Below the pieces are notes generated by a model, which worked only from the letters and a program-made list of their open reading frames with translations, searched no databases and had not been told where the DNA came from. Source: Alisma plantago-aquatica (Eukaryota; Streptophyta; Magnoliopsida; Alismatales; Alismataceae). From it: DNA of 64,000 nucleotides. Shown piece by piece: positions 1-11,599 of this stretch (within the stretch, counting starts at the first letter, position 1; the number at the start of each line of letters is the position of its first letter). The position numbers were made by a program, and so were the translations under genes. The stretch lies in assembly GCA_963693085.1 (NCBI GenBank), contig OY856409.1:665909591-665973590 (forward strand), written 5' to 3'.

Positions 1-764
1 TCCTTACGTTACACTTCACCGCCATCACATGGGTGAGGAAGAAGGCCCCAAAGTTGACCGAATGCTTCTCTAGAAGCTGGTAGAGGAAGTACAGGTCCGA
101 CCTCCGGACCTTTTCCTGGCAGCTTCTCTAGAAGCTGGTAGAGGAAGTACAGGTCCGACCGCTGGACCTTTGCCTGCCCTTGTGTAGACTTGGCAAAGAG
201 AGTGTTGGTGAGCATGCGGTGCAGCACCCGAGCAAAGGGGTGCTCAATGTCTGCCAATGAGATGTGGTGCCAGCTTAACTTGTGACCTTTTGGCACTATC
301 AAAAGATCCCGCCATATCTCGTCAAAGTAGACATTCTCAGACTGGCGGCATGGCACATGAGGCCATCCATAGATCTTGTTGAAGGCACGAAGAGTCATGG
401 AGTAGTTAGTATTGTAAAGGCAGAAGTCCACCTTCCCTTCTCTCCACTCACCTCGCGATGGACATGCTGGGTTAGGAGTCACACATATCTCCAGAAATGC
501 CAGGAACTCGATGATGATCTCCTTGTACATGGGCCACCCACCAAAGATAGGGTTCACAGACCCTCCATCAAACTCCTGCCCTTCGAGGACAACCACCATG
601 TTGTTGGTGAAGCCCATGTCCTCCAGTAGCCTTCAATATCCATATCTTGTTGGAGTGAATGACCACTTGGTGAGCTCCTCATACACCTTCTGCACCTCCA
701 TCGAAGGGTGACTGATCCTGGGTCGTGGCGTCAGGATGGGAGCTTCTCTTCTCCTTCCTGCCAT
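1..764 (-). pseudogene. Athila ORF-1-like protein in the env position, broken and partial
   Basis: Starting from the ATG at 764 the frame encodes an N-terminus followed by a hydrophobic/aromatic-rich region with FGGWPMYKE, NKIYGWPHV and HRMLTNTLFAKS motifs. It resembles the plant Athila ORF-1 family (PF03078 type), whose function is unknown. In this lineage an extra gene downstream of integrase is often called env-like, though I see no clear signal peptide or transmembrane segment in the visible part. Breaks: an in-frame TGA at 633-635 separates the first 43 codons from the rest, and a 58-bp tandem duplication (64-160) shifts the frame so that a TAA is met at 9-11. A shorter restart at the ATG at 617 is possible. 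The rest of the gene is outside the window. Confidence 0.7.
64..160. repeat. 58-bp tandem duplication inside the Athila ORF-1-like gene
   Basis: A 39-base block beginning GCTTCTCTAGAAGCTGG at 64-102 recurs exactly at 122-160. The 58-bp period is not a multiple of three, so the duplication moves the downstream codons into another frame. Confidence 0.9.
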
Positions 765-889
765 GGTGTTGATGAGATCTGAGAAGGAGGTTGAGAAAAA
801 AAGAGCTCAATGTAGCTTCTGAATGCCCAGAGTAGTTTCCTGAAGTTGGGGAGGAGTGGTGCTTGAAGGTGTGGAGAAAAACCATCCAC

Positions 890-1430
890 TACCTCCCCTT
901 TTATAGAGTTAGTGCGGCCCTACTGTGGCAAAGTCAGTGGCACTGACTCTAGGGCTTATCCATGGCTTCAGTGCATCAACGGCCGTCAGTGCACCATTTT
1001 TAAAAATCGGATCATAGACGAGTCGGTGGCACTGACTTTGCAGTGGCTCGATGCTACCAATCGTCGATCTTGCTCAAATTTGGACCGTTAGTCGAGGGCA
1101 CCCACAGATCGATGACGTCAGCAGTCGGTGGCACCGACTGAATAGTCAGTGGTATCGACTTCTTGAATTTGTCTTGGTGCACCGATGCACCCATCGAACC
1201 TGGAATGATTGCCGAGTTGGTGCCATTGACTCATGAGTCGGTGGTACTGATGACTTATTAGTTAGTCGCTCTAAATTTTCCGCACTTTCTTTAGAGGACT
1301 CTGTGTCACTGACTCATGTGTTGGTGGTATTGAATTTTTACAATGGAATTGGCCTTCTCACTGACACAATCTCTGTGCCACTGACTTGGGTGTCGGTGGC
1401 ACCGACCCTGCTCAGTCATGCACACTTAAC
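890..1430. repeat. Spacer with repeated GTCGGTGGCACCGAC-like palindromes
   Basis: This non-coding spacer lies between the integrase end and the env-position gene. It carries repeated, degenerate copies of the 15-base palindrome GTCGGTGGCACCGAC, for example around 926, 1022, 1112, 1214, 1305 and 1390. The same motif recurs in the E1 5' LTR at 45265-45440. Because the gene downstream begins at 764 on the minus strand, the array sits where a promoter or leader of that gene would be. No function is shown by the sequence. Confidence 0.75.
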
Positions 1431-2180
1431 AAATGGGTCAAGGTATCATTTTTATGAAAAATTATGAAAAACTAAGTATAACTAAACTAAAATAATGTAA
1501 GGGAATGAAATAAACGTCCTAATGGTTGGGTTGCCTCCCAACAAGTGCCATTGTTTAACGTTCTAGGCTAGACAAATCCATTCTTGAGGTCAATTATAAG
1601 CAATGAGTTTCATCCCATTCTCCTTCCTATTGAAGTCTTATCCAAAGTAGTGCTTATGTCTTTGGCCATTAACCAAGAAGGATCTCTCTCCCTCTTTGAT
1701 TATGACCGCCCCCATGTGGAAACACTTCCTCTATGACAAACGGTCCACTCCACCTAGATCTCAGTTTCCCAAGGTGTAATTTCATCCTTGAATTAAAAAG
1801 CAACACATTTTCTCCCGGACAAAAGACTCTCCTTGCTATATGTTGGTCATTTATTTGCTTAGTTCTCTCTTTGTACAATCATGAATTCTTATATGCATTC
1901 ATCCTAATTTTATCAAGCTCATTCAACTCCAACATCCTTGTCTTACCTACTTCATCAAGGTCAAAATTGAGCCTCCTTAATGAGCTTTATGTTCTAACTC
2001 CACAGGGAGATGACACACCCATCCATAGACTAGCCTAAAGGGTGTAGCTCCTATTGGTGTTTTATAGACAGTTCTATAGGACCATAGCGCATCAACTAAC
2101 AATCCACTCCAATTTTTTCTACTAGACGACACCGCCTTCTCAAGAATCTTTTTAATCTCCCGATTTGAAATCTCCACCTA

Positions 2181-2250
2181 TCCTTGAGTTTGTGGGTGGT
2201 AGGGTGTACCCACACTCCTTGAGTTTGTGGGTGGTAGGGTGTACCCACAC
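2181..2250. repeat. 35-bp tandem duplication in integrase
   Basis: The 35 bases at 2181-2215 (beginning TCCTTGAGTTTGTGGG) are repeated immediately at 2216-2250. The duplication adds 35 bases between the second catalytic D and the E-containing helix of integrase and so shifts the frame. Confidence 0.9.
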
Positions 2251-4801
2251 AGTGCGTCACTCCATATTTTCTTAAGAGTGTACCAAACTTTCGATTGGTG
2301 AAATGAGTTCCCCCATCGCTTATAATCATCCTTGGCACTCCAAACCTACATAAAATGTGATCCTTGACAAATTTGTATACCACATTGGCATCATTGGTGC
2401 GGGTTGGAATTGCTTCCACCCATTTTGATACATAGTCTACAACTAGTAAGATATAGAGGTTAGAGTTAGAGGACACAAAGGGTCCCATGAAATCAATACC
2501 CCATAAATCAAATACCTCTACCTCTTGAAACACATTCAATGGCATTTCCTGCCTCTTTGATATGTTACCTGCCCATTGACATGTGTTACACCTACACACA
2601 AAGTCATATGCATCCTTGAATAGGGTCGACCTGTACAAACCTCTCTCCAAAACTTTTGTGGCTTTCCTAAAATTGGCATGGTACCCACCTATAGGTAGTG
2701 TGTGGCAGTGTTTCAACACACTCTCATTCTCACATTCAGGTACGCACCTCCTCAATATTTCATCCCTGCACTGTCTCAACAAAATAGGGTCATCCCAAAA
2801 ATATTACCGCAATGAATGAAAGAACCTCTTCTTTTCTTGGTACCCCCAATCATTGGGTAATTCCTTGCAAGCTAAATAATTCACAATGTTAGCAAACCAA
2901 GGGTCCCTTTACCTAAGGGCGAATGACTGTTCATCAGGGAAAGTCTCTAGAATGGGTATATTACCGTACTTCTCATCTACTCTCTCCAGTCTAGATAGGT
3001 GGTCAGCCACCACATTCTCTATTCCTGCTTTATCTTTGACCTCAATGTCGAACTCCCGAATTAAAAGGATCCATCTAATCAATCTTGGTTTTTCATCCTT
3101 CTTCTACAACAAGTATTTGATTGCCGCATGATCGGTCCACACCACCACCTTAGCTCCCACAAGATATTACCTAAATTTCTCAAAAGCAAAGACAACAACC
3201 AATAATTCTTTTTCAGTCATGGTGTAATTTAGTTGTGCATCATTAAGTGTTTTAGATGCATAATATATGACCGTAGGAACTTTGTCTAAGCGTTTCCCCA
3301 ACACTGCTCCCACAACATAATATGATGCATCATACATCAGCTCAAAAGGTTGGCTCCAATTTGGAGCCTTCACAACCGGTGCAAATATGAGTTTCTCTTT
3401 CAAAATTTCAAAAGCTTTTAAACATTTCTCATCAAAATTGAATTCAACATTCTTTTCCAAGAGCTCATACAATGGCTTAGCGATTTTTGAAAAATCCTTT
3501 ATAAATCAGCGATAAAACCTGACATGGCTTAGAAAACTCCTAACTGCCTTCACCGACGTTGGTGGAGGAAGTTTTGAAATCACCTCTATCTTAACCTGAT
3601 CCACCTCCAATCCTTTGCTAGACACATTGTGACCCAGCACTATGCCCTCGCTAACCATCATGTGGCATTTTTTCCAATTAAGTACTTAGTGTGTGTCTTC
3701 ACACCTTTGCAAGACCTTATCCAAATTTTTCACACAATCATCAAAAGATGCCCCATAGACCGAAAAATCATCCATAAAAATCTCGAGACATTGTTCCACC
3801 ATATCTAAGAAAATTGCCAACATGCACCACTGAAAAGTAGCGGGTGCGTTGCACAACCCGAACGACATGTAGTGGTATGCAAAAGTACCATAAGGGCAGG
3901 TGAAGGTAGACTTCTCCTGATCCTTAGGCTCGATTGAAATCTGATTATATCCCAAATAACCATCAAGAAAACAAAAGTGGGAGCGACTGATGAGTCACTC
4001 CAAAATATGGCCAATGAATGGTAATGGAAAATGATCCTTAAGTGTGGCAGTGTTCAATCTGCGATAATCAATGCAAACTCGCAATCATGTTACTAATCTA
4101 GTGGATATTTGTTCATTAAAGGAGTTAGTAGTGACTGTGATTCCCTCCTTCTTTGGTACTACCTGCGTCAGACTAACCCACATGGAATCATAAATTGCAT
4201 AGATTATACATGTCGACAGTAGCTTGATTACCTCCTTCTTGACTACCTCCGTCATGAGTGGATTTAAGCGATGCTGAGGTTGAATAACCAACTTGGCTCC
4301 TTCTTCTAGCCGAATCTTGTGTTGGCACAATGTTGGGGAAATCCCCTTGATGTCATCCACAGTCCACCCAAATGCACCTCAGTGGCTCTTTAGCACAATA
4401 ATCAATTGTTCTTCTTCAGACTCACTCAATGATGCATATATGATAACCGACAACTTCTCCTCTACAACTAGAAACACATACTTCAGATGAGGTGGCAGCG
4501 ACTTGAGATCCAACTCAGGTGGGCTCAAGAGTGAAGAAACTAGTGGTGGTGGCACCAGTCCCAAATCCTCAAAATGTCTTGTGTAGTAACACAACAAAAT
4601 CTTCAGTAGCCTTGTACATTCTTCTAGTGACCGCTCTGCACACAATCATCTATGAGGTTCATTAGACATGCCTCTAGTGGGAGCTGTGGATGTATCTATA
4701 CTAGAGAGTCCTCTCCATCCTCATCCACAGTGGATAAACCCAATTCCTCCTGTTCGTCATCCGAATACCCTACCGCCTTGTCAAGTGAGACCACCTTAGT
4801 G

Positions 4802-4806
4802 TTCTC
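4802..4806. repeat. Target-site duplication of E2 (left copy, TTCTC)
   Basis: TTCTC directly abuts the left LTR of E2 and is repeated at 41176-41180 next to the right LTR. The coding frame of E1 is continuous across the two copies if E2 is ignored, which confirms that E2 inserted into E1. Confidence 0.92.
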
Positions 4807-5370
4807 TATGGCGACCGTCTCGTGAAAACATGATTAACTAATGTGGAAGCAAATTATTTGCAGCGGATTACTGAAAATCACTGAAAATTAAAACTTTTGC
4901 AAAGAGATCCTCGCATAGGAAATCTTTTCCAACAAGAACCATTGCATAACATTTACATTATGGTTCAAATGTACATAACCTGTGCCATCTCTTTTCAGAG
5001 ATTACATCATCAACTGTCTTATAAACATTATATACAGACAGTATACGAATCTCGAGGCATCAAGCCAAAACCTCAGATTGATTCATAAAACATTGAATAA
5101 AAACTCCGAGGACCTGAGAGTACAGAGACGACACATAGGACTTTCTAACTATATAACTTGACAGGCAATATCTCCACCTGAGATATTACTGCTATCCTTG
5201 CTGTCACTGCTGTTGTCTATTCCCTATAATGAGATTCTGCTTCTTTGTCCGCATCCACCTAAAAAGTTGGATCCCAAGGGGGTGATACAATTGTAAATTG
5301 CCCCAGCGGGAGATATAACTCTCTGCCAAAACATTGTTATAGCAGTTTATTAAAATAAATTAAGCAGAAG

Positions 5371-5387
5371 GATTTATATATATATAA
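5371..5387 (-). promoter_or_regulatory. Possible TATA box of the E2 LTR (left copy)
   Basis: On the minus strand the run reads TATATATATAAATCC, about 570 bases before the LTR end. The same run exists at 34892-34909 in the other LTR. Position and sequence fit a pol II TATA box, but AT-rich runs are common here, so this is weak. Confidence 0.35.
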
Positions 5388-7599
5388 TTAACAACAGGTA
5401 AATCACTTGTATGAACAAAGTGAAGTAATCTCCTTTTTCAAGGATAACATTGCATCTACTCATGGTAGACTCATAATTCATCCATATACTTGTAATGAAT
5501 ACAACATATATGAACAACATCAATGAACTACAGATATATAACATAAATGTAACATCAACCAATGCATTTTCATATTCAATTCTTAAGCAAACATGCTATA
5601 CGGCTGATTTCATTTTACAAACACACTTATGCCCTAAGGAGATGAGATATACCGCTCATGCTCCAACCGACCACTGTGAAGTCAAAATCGGTACCATACA
5701 AGGTCAATGGAAGAGCCATATTCCCATGACCTCCCACATCTCGGTCAGTGCGAGATCACATGCAGGACATCTTGTGTCTCTGCTAAATATAGCTTTCCAG
5801 AGTATACTGGAAACTTCGCTATCAGAGTTATAGTGGTGTGCTGTACTCTCTTCACGATCGTGAGATTTCATGTTTATCTCCACCGATCTGACATTAACAT
5901 TATTGGGAGATGTGTACAACATCTAACCCAATCATTGGGAGATTCGTGATACATCCATCCCGGTACATATAATGAAGGATTGAGAGATTAAAAGTACATC
6001 TCACATCAAATCCTACATTAGGACGTAAGGATATTCACGTCCATAACCCCAACATACTCAAAAGTATGCTCTCCAGGAGTTCCCTTAGGAAAACCTGTTT
6101 CACCATCATTTAACTTTTGACAATGATGGATCTATGGTCAGGGCTCTACATGATATCATTATACTTGATTATTTAAGTACATTATGGAATTCTTTTAGCA
6201 TCAGTCAAGTTCTCAAACATAACTTATTACAACAATACTATAAAGAGACATGTACTACTTTCATCAGATATTTATCAGTCTTTCAAAGACCTTGGGAACT
6301 CAGTCCCTCATTTCAAAACTGGGAATTCTCATCCCTTCACATTCTCATCACCATAATCATATGGTTCTGGGTATTCAAACCCTTAACTCATCATTGAGCA
6401 TTATTATACCTTTTTCAGGTAACTATCACCTTCAGGTCATCTGACCAAGGCATTCATGATACTTGTTACACAAGCATCACACCTGGATCACAAGGCCATG
6501 AAATATCTTGTCACCTCTTTCTAGGCAACAACTTGCTCATATGACTCATAGAATCCTTACACATTGTTACTTTTACTAAGCAACAACAACATTAAGGCTC
6601 ATAATGCCAATCAACATTTATTATATAAATGTCATAGCTCAAATCTAGCTATGTTCATTATCTCATCATACCTGCATGGTTGTTAGGCATGATAACAGTC
6701 ATACAAGATATTCATCACATCATGTGATACAATAGTAACACCATTATTCCTTTTCCAGGAATTAGGGTTTACTATCAAACAGGGCTTATCATTCCCTTTA
6801 CCCAAGTATGGGTTAAGGTTCCCCTTTTCTCATTAATTAGGGTTTCATGATTATATAATCTATCCAACCCTTAATTCATTAATCCATACCTCTAGGGCAT
6901 TCAAAGATATCATATTTAATTATTCAAGAACATTACTTTCATCATATAGCATTAATGATCATCAATTCAAGGTATGAGTTCATTTCTCATCCTCATCATG
7001 GTATGATTATATCATACACATCATTTAAGCTTAACCCCATTTTCAAGGTACATTAATTAACACTCATCAAGGTGCAACAACTCATTACATTTCATTGTAA
7101 TAGTTGCATAACACACTTCATATGTTTCTTACCCAAATATATTGGATTTGGAGTGTATCCAGGTATATAAACCCTGAAGTGTTGAATGTGATGACTATCA
7201 TATCTTGATGTATCACTTTCTCATCATTTCAGACTATCTTGAGTTAACCAACTTATATTGTATTAAGGTATTTCCCTCTTAATACATTCCATCACTAAAC
7301 TCTCACCTTTAGCATATAATGCATAGGCAACACATTAGAATTGTCCATCTATTTTTAATGATATGGACTTGTCTAATGCTAAAGACATTGTTTACAATTA
7401 AGATACATATAATCAACCACATGAAATGTTTCACCTTTATAAGGTCATTTCTTTTATCTCATCATTAGGATTTCCTTGCATCCTTATTTAAAATTAGAAT
7501 TATGGTCCATTGTCATATTGCCCAGGATTAGGGCTTTATGTATAATGACTTACATTAGAGTCTCATATTCCTTCACCCTTCTTAGGGCCTCTCATCACA

Positions 7600-7960
7600 A
7601 CATAACGTCAGAACATTATGTGATGTTAGTTCTTAATCAGGGTTTCTCATAGAATCACCCTCAACTAGGGTTTCACATGGATTCACCCTTAATTAGGATT
7701 TCCACTATAGTCACCCACAATTTGGGTCTACAATCCATCTCCATTAGGATTTCATTCAATTATTCATAGTTAGAGATTCACTATTCATCCCAATTAGGGT
7801 TTTACATCTCATTTCCTAAATTGGAGTTTCACACATCACTACCCTAGACTAGGGTTATATCCTCACCCTGGATAGGGTTACATTTAGAATTGCCCTCAAT
7901 TAGGGTTAGAATTCAATAACCCTGTCAATTAGGGTATATATTCATGATTAGGGTTTCATG
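7600..7960. repeat. Degenerate TTAGGGTTT-rich array in the E2 LTR (left)
   Basis: Many copies of (A)ATTAGGGTTT(CA) spaced about 25-40 bases apart. The core equals one and a half plant telomere units (TTTAGGG) and also the telo-box regulatory element AAACCCTAA on the other strand. The copies are too irregular to be a real telomere. The right LTR holds the matching block at 37145-37490. Confidence 0.7.
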
Positions 7961-8379
7961 ATCTCTCTACTTAAGGATCATACCCTTAATCACCACATGA
8001 ATTATATTCATGTTATGAATTCACGCTAACATCATCTCAACTTGATAAGGGCATATCATCCCTTCAATCCAGTACATACAACTATGAATGACATAGTGTA
8101 CCAAGTCATTGATCCTATAGGTAATTAGGGTTCATCCCTTAATTGGCACTAATCACTTAGGTACTATTAGGGTTTCAACCTTTGTACCTTCAATGATCAT
8201 CATTACTAATCATCATTGGATCAATTAATCATTCATCATCTCTATTCTCAAGAGATTCAATCACCTTGGACCTCCATTACATAAGGTATCCAATTGAATT
8301 GATCAATTGAGTCCTCAATTACAACAAGTGTCTAAGTGGATTAACCAATTGAGTCCTCAATCAACTTTGACTACTTGAG

Positions 8380-9330
8380 CCCCAAACGGTCTTGGTCCTT
8401 CAAGGTTCAAACGGTTTGAAACCATTTGGTAAAGGTGGTGCTTGAGACCATTTGCCCAAGCAAGTAGGTGAAGACCGTTTGCCCAAGTTTGACTTTTGAA
8501 ACCGCATGGGCTCAAACGGTTTGGGATCATTTGGTCCCAAACGGTCTTGAGACCGTTTGGTCCAAACCTCCTCAAAACCGCATGGACCAAAGATGGTCTC
8601 AACAATACCAATCGGTTTGGGGTTCTCAATATTGATTCCTTCAATCATTGATGGAACCAATCATCAGTTGGACCTATCCTCATACTTCAATTGACTTAAA
8701 TAGGTCAACCTTAAGTTGATTTGACCCTCAATTAGGGTTTGAATCAATTGAATTAGGGTTTGGAATAGATGATCCTTCAACACTAATCAATGCAAGATTA
8801 GTTACTTTGAAACCATTGAACCATCATCCTAATTGAACATGACCTGACCCCAAACGGTCTTGAGGTCGTTTGGATGACCACCAAACGGTCTTGAGACCGT
8901 TTTCCCATCACATCATAAAAATCCAAGTCAACCAATTAGGGTTTGGATCATTGGATTGATCACCAAATCAGCAATTGATTACACTTTAACTTAGTATCAT
9001 TGGATCATCAATTGCTTAACCATACTCACCCCTAGACCTCCAAACGGTCTTGGGTGACCTCCAAACGGTCTTGAGACCATTTGGATGAGCTCCAAACGGT
9101 CTTGAAACCGTTTGGCTCATCCAACCCTTGGATTCTAGTGAAAAATCATTAGGGTTTGAGCTATTCGGTTTATCATCAAATCAACACTTAATTGCAAAGT
9201 GATTTGGTACCTTTAGACCTTCAATTGGTCAACTATACTTAACCCCAGACCTCCAAACGGTCTTGGGTTATCCCCAAACGGTCTTGAAACCGTTTGGGTG
9301 ATTCCCAAACGGTTTTGAAACCATTTGGGA
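8380..9330. repeat. Palindrome field: AAACGGT...ACCGTTT (left LTR)
   Basis: The block contains well over ten copies of CCAAACGGTCTTGAGACCGTTT-like inverted repeats and half-sites, for example near 8405, 8538, 8853, 8881, 9061, 9094, 9275 and 9305. Each full site can form a hairpin with 9-10 base-pair arms. The same field occurs at 37905-38910 in the right LTR, so it was present before insertion. Confidence 0.85.
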
Positions 9331-9381
9331 TAATCAACCCAAAATCTCAAATCAACTCATTGGAATTTCAACACTAATTTC

Positions 9382-10170
9382 AATTAGGGTTTTCCCAATT
9401 GATTAGCCTTCATCTCATGATTCCTTGGGAATTAATCCCTAAACTTTGGTGAGTCATTAACAAACATAATTAGTAACAGGAATATCAAACGGTCAACCCT
9501 TGTTAAACTCACTCAAACGGTTTTGAAACCGTTTGCCCAAAATGTTAAATTAATCAAGCTGAAAAGCAGCACTTAATCCAATTAGGATTGCCTAATTGAT
9601 TAGCCTTCAACTCACGATTCCTTGGGAGTTAACCCATAAAATTTGGTGATTCATTAAATAACATAATTAGTAACAGTAATATCAAACGGTAAACCCTTGG
9701 TCAACTCACTCAAACGGTTTTGAAACCGTTTGCCCAAAATGTTAAATTAATCAAGCTGAAAAACAGCACTTAATCCAATTCGGTTTGCCTATTTTATTAG
9801 CCTTCAACTCACGATTCCTTGGGATTTAACCCATAAACTTTGGTGAGTCATTAACCAACATAATTAGGAACAGTAATATCAAACGGTCAACCCTTGGTCA
9901 ACTCACTCAAACGGTTTTTAAACCGTTTGCCCAAAAAGTTAAATTAATCAAGCTGAAAAATCAGCACTTAATCCAATTAGGGTTTCCTAATTGATTAGCC
10001 TTCAAATCACGATTCCTTGGGAGTTAACCCATAAAATTTGGTGAGTCATTAACCAACATAATTAGGAACAGTAATATAAAATGGTCAACCCTTGGTAAAC
10101 TCACTCAAATGGTTTTGAAACCGTTTGCTCCCAAACGGTTTCAAACCGTTTGCTCTCAAACGGTTTGGTG
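9382..10170. repeat. Tandem array of about 198-bp units (left LTR)
   Basis: Four consecutive units start near 9382, 9581, 9777 and 9976. Each contains AATTGATTAGCCTTCA, a CACGATTCCTTGGGA block, TAACATAATTAG and one ACTCAAACGGTTTTGAAACC palindrome. The last unit is partial. The right LTR carries the same array at about 38953-39690. Confidence 0.85.
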
Positions 10171-11599
10171 AAACCGCATGAGCAAATAACTCAAAACCGT
10201 ATGAACCATGATTTCTTTGGAAAAAGTATCCAAGATGATGTCATCATCATCTACCTTCGTCCCTGAAGTTCTAACAACTTCTTATTTCATGAAATAACCA
10301 TTTTCAACCAGCAATTAAACAAGATAATGAAGGAATCATTGAAATTGCAAGATTAATGGTTGAATAATACTGAAAAAGGGTTCAAGTTATAAAACCCGCC
10401 TCCAATTGAGCTCCAAATCTCCATTTCCATGGCAAAAATGGTGTATGAAACTCCTTTCACCATTCCAAGGCTCGTCCTCAAGGTTTGAGTGAAAAGGAAT
10501 GGTTAGAATTGGAGAGGAGATCAAAATAGCAAGAAATCCATAATTTATTTTTGATTTCCACCATGGAATCAAGGTGAAATGGATCACGAACCTTACAAAC
10601 AGGTTGGGGGTCATCCTCCTGATCCTCCCAAGCTCCCATGGTCGTTTTCCAAGCAAGGAGAAGAAGTGGGGTCGAAAAAGCCTTCCATTTGGTTTGTAAA
10701 GGGTCTTTCATAAGAAATTCAAGGAGAGAGAAAGTGCCTTATAAAAATTCATTTAATACCAAAAATGTGGCCGCCTCTTCCCCCTTATATTCCTTAGGGA
10801 AGAGGATATCTTGTTTTACTTTTATCCATCTCAATTATCCATGATTTAAATAAAAGAAAATTAAGCACCTTAAATCATATTATATTAATATCCAGATGTG
10901 AGTGGATATTTCTTTTTCTTATAAAATTGTGTGTGAGTTATCCATTCCCTTGGATATTTTCGTGGTACTTGCAAAGCTTAAGGACATAAAACATACATCT
11001 GAATCTAACCATTTTAATTTTGGTTGAAGGCCCTTTCATTAATACATTTATTTTTGCCCTAAATCGAATCAGGGTTTCAATTAGGATTAAATCTTGATTA
11101 TTTTAATATCAAGATTCTCTCTCCTCCAACTTAACTCAAATGAGGCGCCCCTCTCATTTTATTTGCTCTACATGATTCCAAGAATCATTAAGGACCTTAT
11201 TGAAGTGATAATTTGCATATTGAACCCTAGGTTTTGGGTAAATTGCACTTTACACAAAAACTAGGTTTTAATGCACAAACCTTCCTTTATCAGCTCTTTC
11301 TTGGTACTCAGGCTACCATAAGCCATACCTTTGCATCATCTTCATTCTCATGATGCTTCAACACATGAGGAACATATTATCATGCACAATTTGCACTTAA
11401 ACCCCTTAACTTGGGTAATTTGCACTTTAGTCCAAAACAAACAATACATTGATTTCACAATGTTCAAAAAGGACTAGAATTGCAACATATGTTCCTCTTG
11501 AGGCCTAATTACTTTTCACAAGATGAGATTAAGCATTTAATCACCTTTATTAATAAAAAAACCTAGGGTTAGAGTATAACCCAGATCATGGATGTTACA

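Larger units (their letters stand above)
1..4806 (-). mobile_element. E1 left part: 3' portion of an Athila-like LTR retrotransposon
   Basis: This is the downstream part of a Ty3/gypsy element read on the minus strand: reverse transcriptase, RNase H and integrase from about 4800 down to 1600, a non-coding spacer, then an Athila ORF-1-like gene that runs off the left edge. It is the continuation of 41176-45647. Minus-strand coding enters E2 at 41176 and resumes at 4806, and the 5 bases TTCTC occur on both sides of E2. The 3' LTR lies outside the window. The reading frames carry several stops and frameshifts, so the element is old and cannot make its own proteins. Order, RT motif and primer site support the assignment. 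Confidence 0.9.
1600..4806 (-). pseudogene. pol: E1 pol: RT, RNase H and integrase (degenerate)
   Basis: Reading leftward on the minus strand: a linker ending in a PPELDLKSLPPHLKY motif (about 4500), RT N-terminus, the RT core with MGYNQISI and the catalytic FMDD box (about 3770), RNase H with YDAS, YYASKTL and TEKELL (3470-3170), an integrase zinc-binding region with an H2C2 pattern (about 2700-2570), and the integrase core with GIDFMGPF, ISDGGTHF and a downstream E in the EISNREIK segment. A C-terminal tail ends near 1669. At least four defects are visible: TGA at 4379, a stop after 4085, a frame change near 4000 upstream of the FMDD segment, and a 35-bp tandem duplication in the integrase. 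Family order and motifs are those of Athila/Tat gypsy elements. The enzyme cannot be made from this copy. Confidence 0.9.
4807..11599 (-). repeat. E2 3' LTR (6793 bp)
   Basis: It matches 34328-41175 along its whole length, with small substitutions and indels. It contains a (TA)-rich TATA-like stretch near 5371-5387, an array of TTAGGGTTT-like motifs (about 7600-7960), a palindrome field based on AAACGGT/ACCGTTT (8380-9330) and a tandem array of about 198-bp units (9382-10170). No gene was found in it: the open frames inside are short and follow the repeats. Confidence 0.92.

Noticed and set aside
5495..6444. Plus-strand frames shared by both E2 LTRs (for example 5707-5949 and 35229-35471)
   Set aside because: They are short, without domains, and preserved only because the LTRs are copies. 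The element is transcribed from the other strand.
7600..7960. Interstitial telomere
   Set aside because: TTTAGGG units are not in tandem. The motif is a degenerate AATTAGGGTTT embedded in varied sequence and is duplicated with the LTR.
8357..8660. Minus-strand open frames in the E2 LTR
   Set aside because: They only read through the AAACGGT palindrome field. The matching region of the other LTR does not conserve the proteins.
8380..10180. CRISPR-like regular repeats
   Set aside because: The repeats are palindromic and spacers are not unique or of constant size. They lie in plant LTRs with a matching partner copy.
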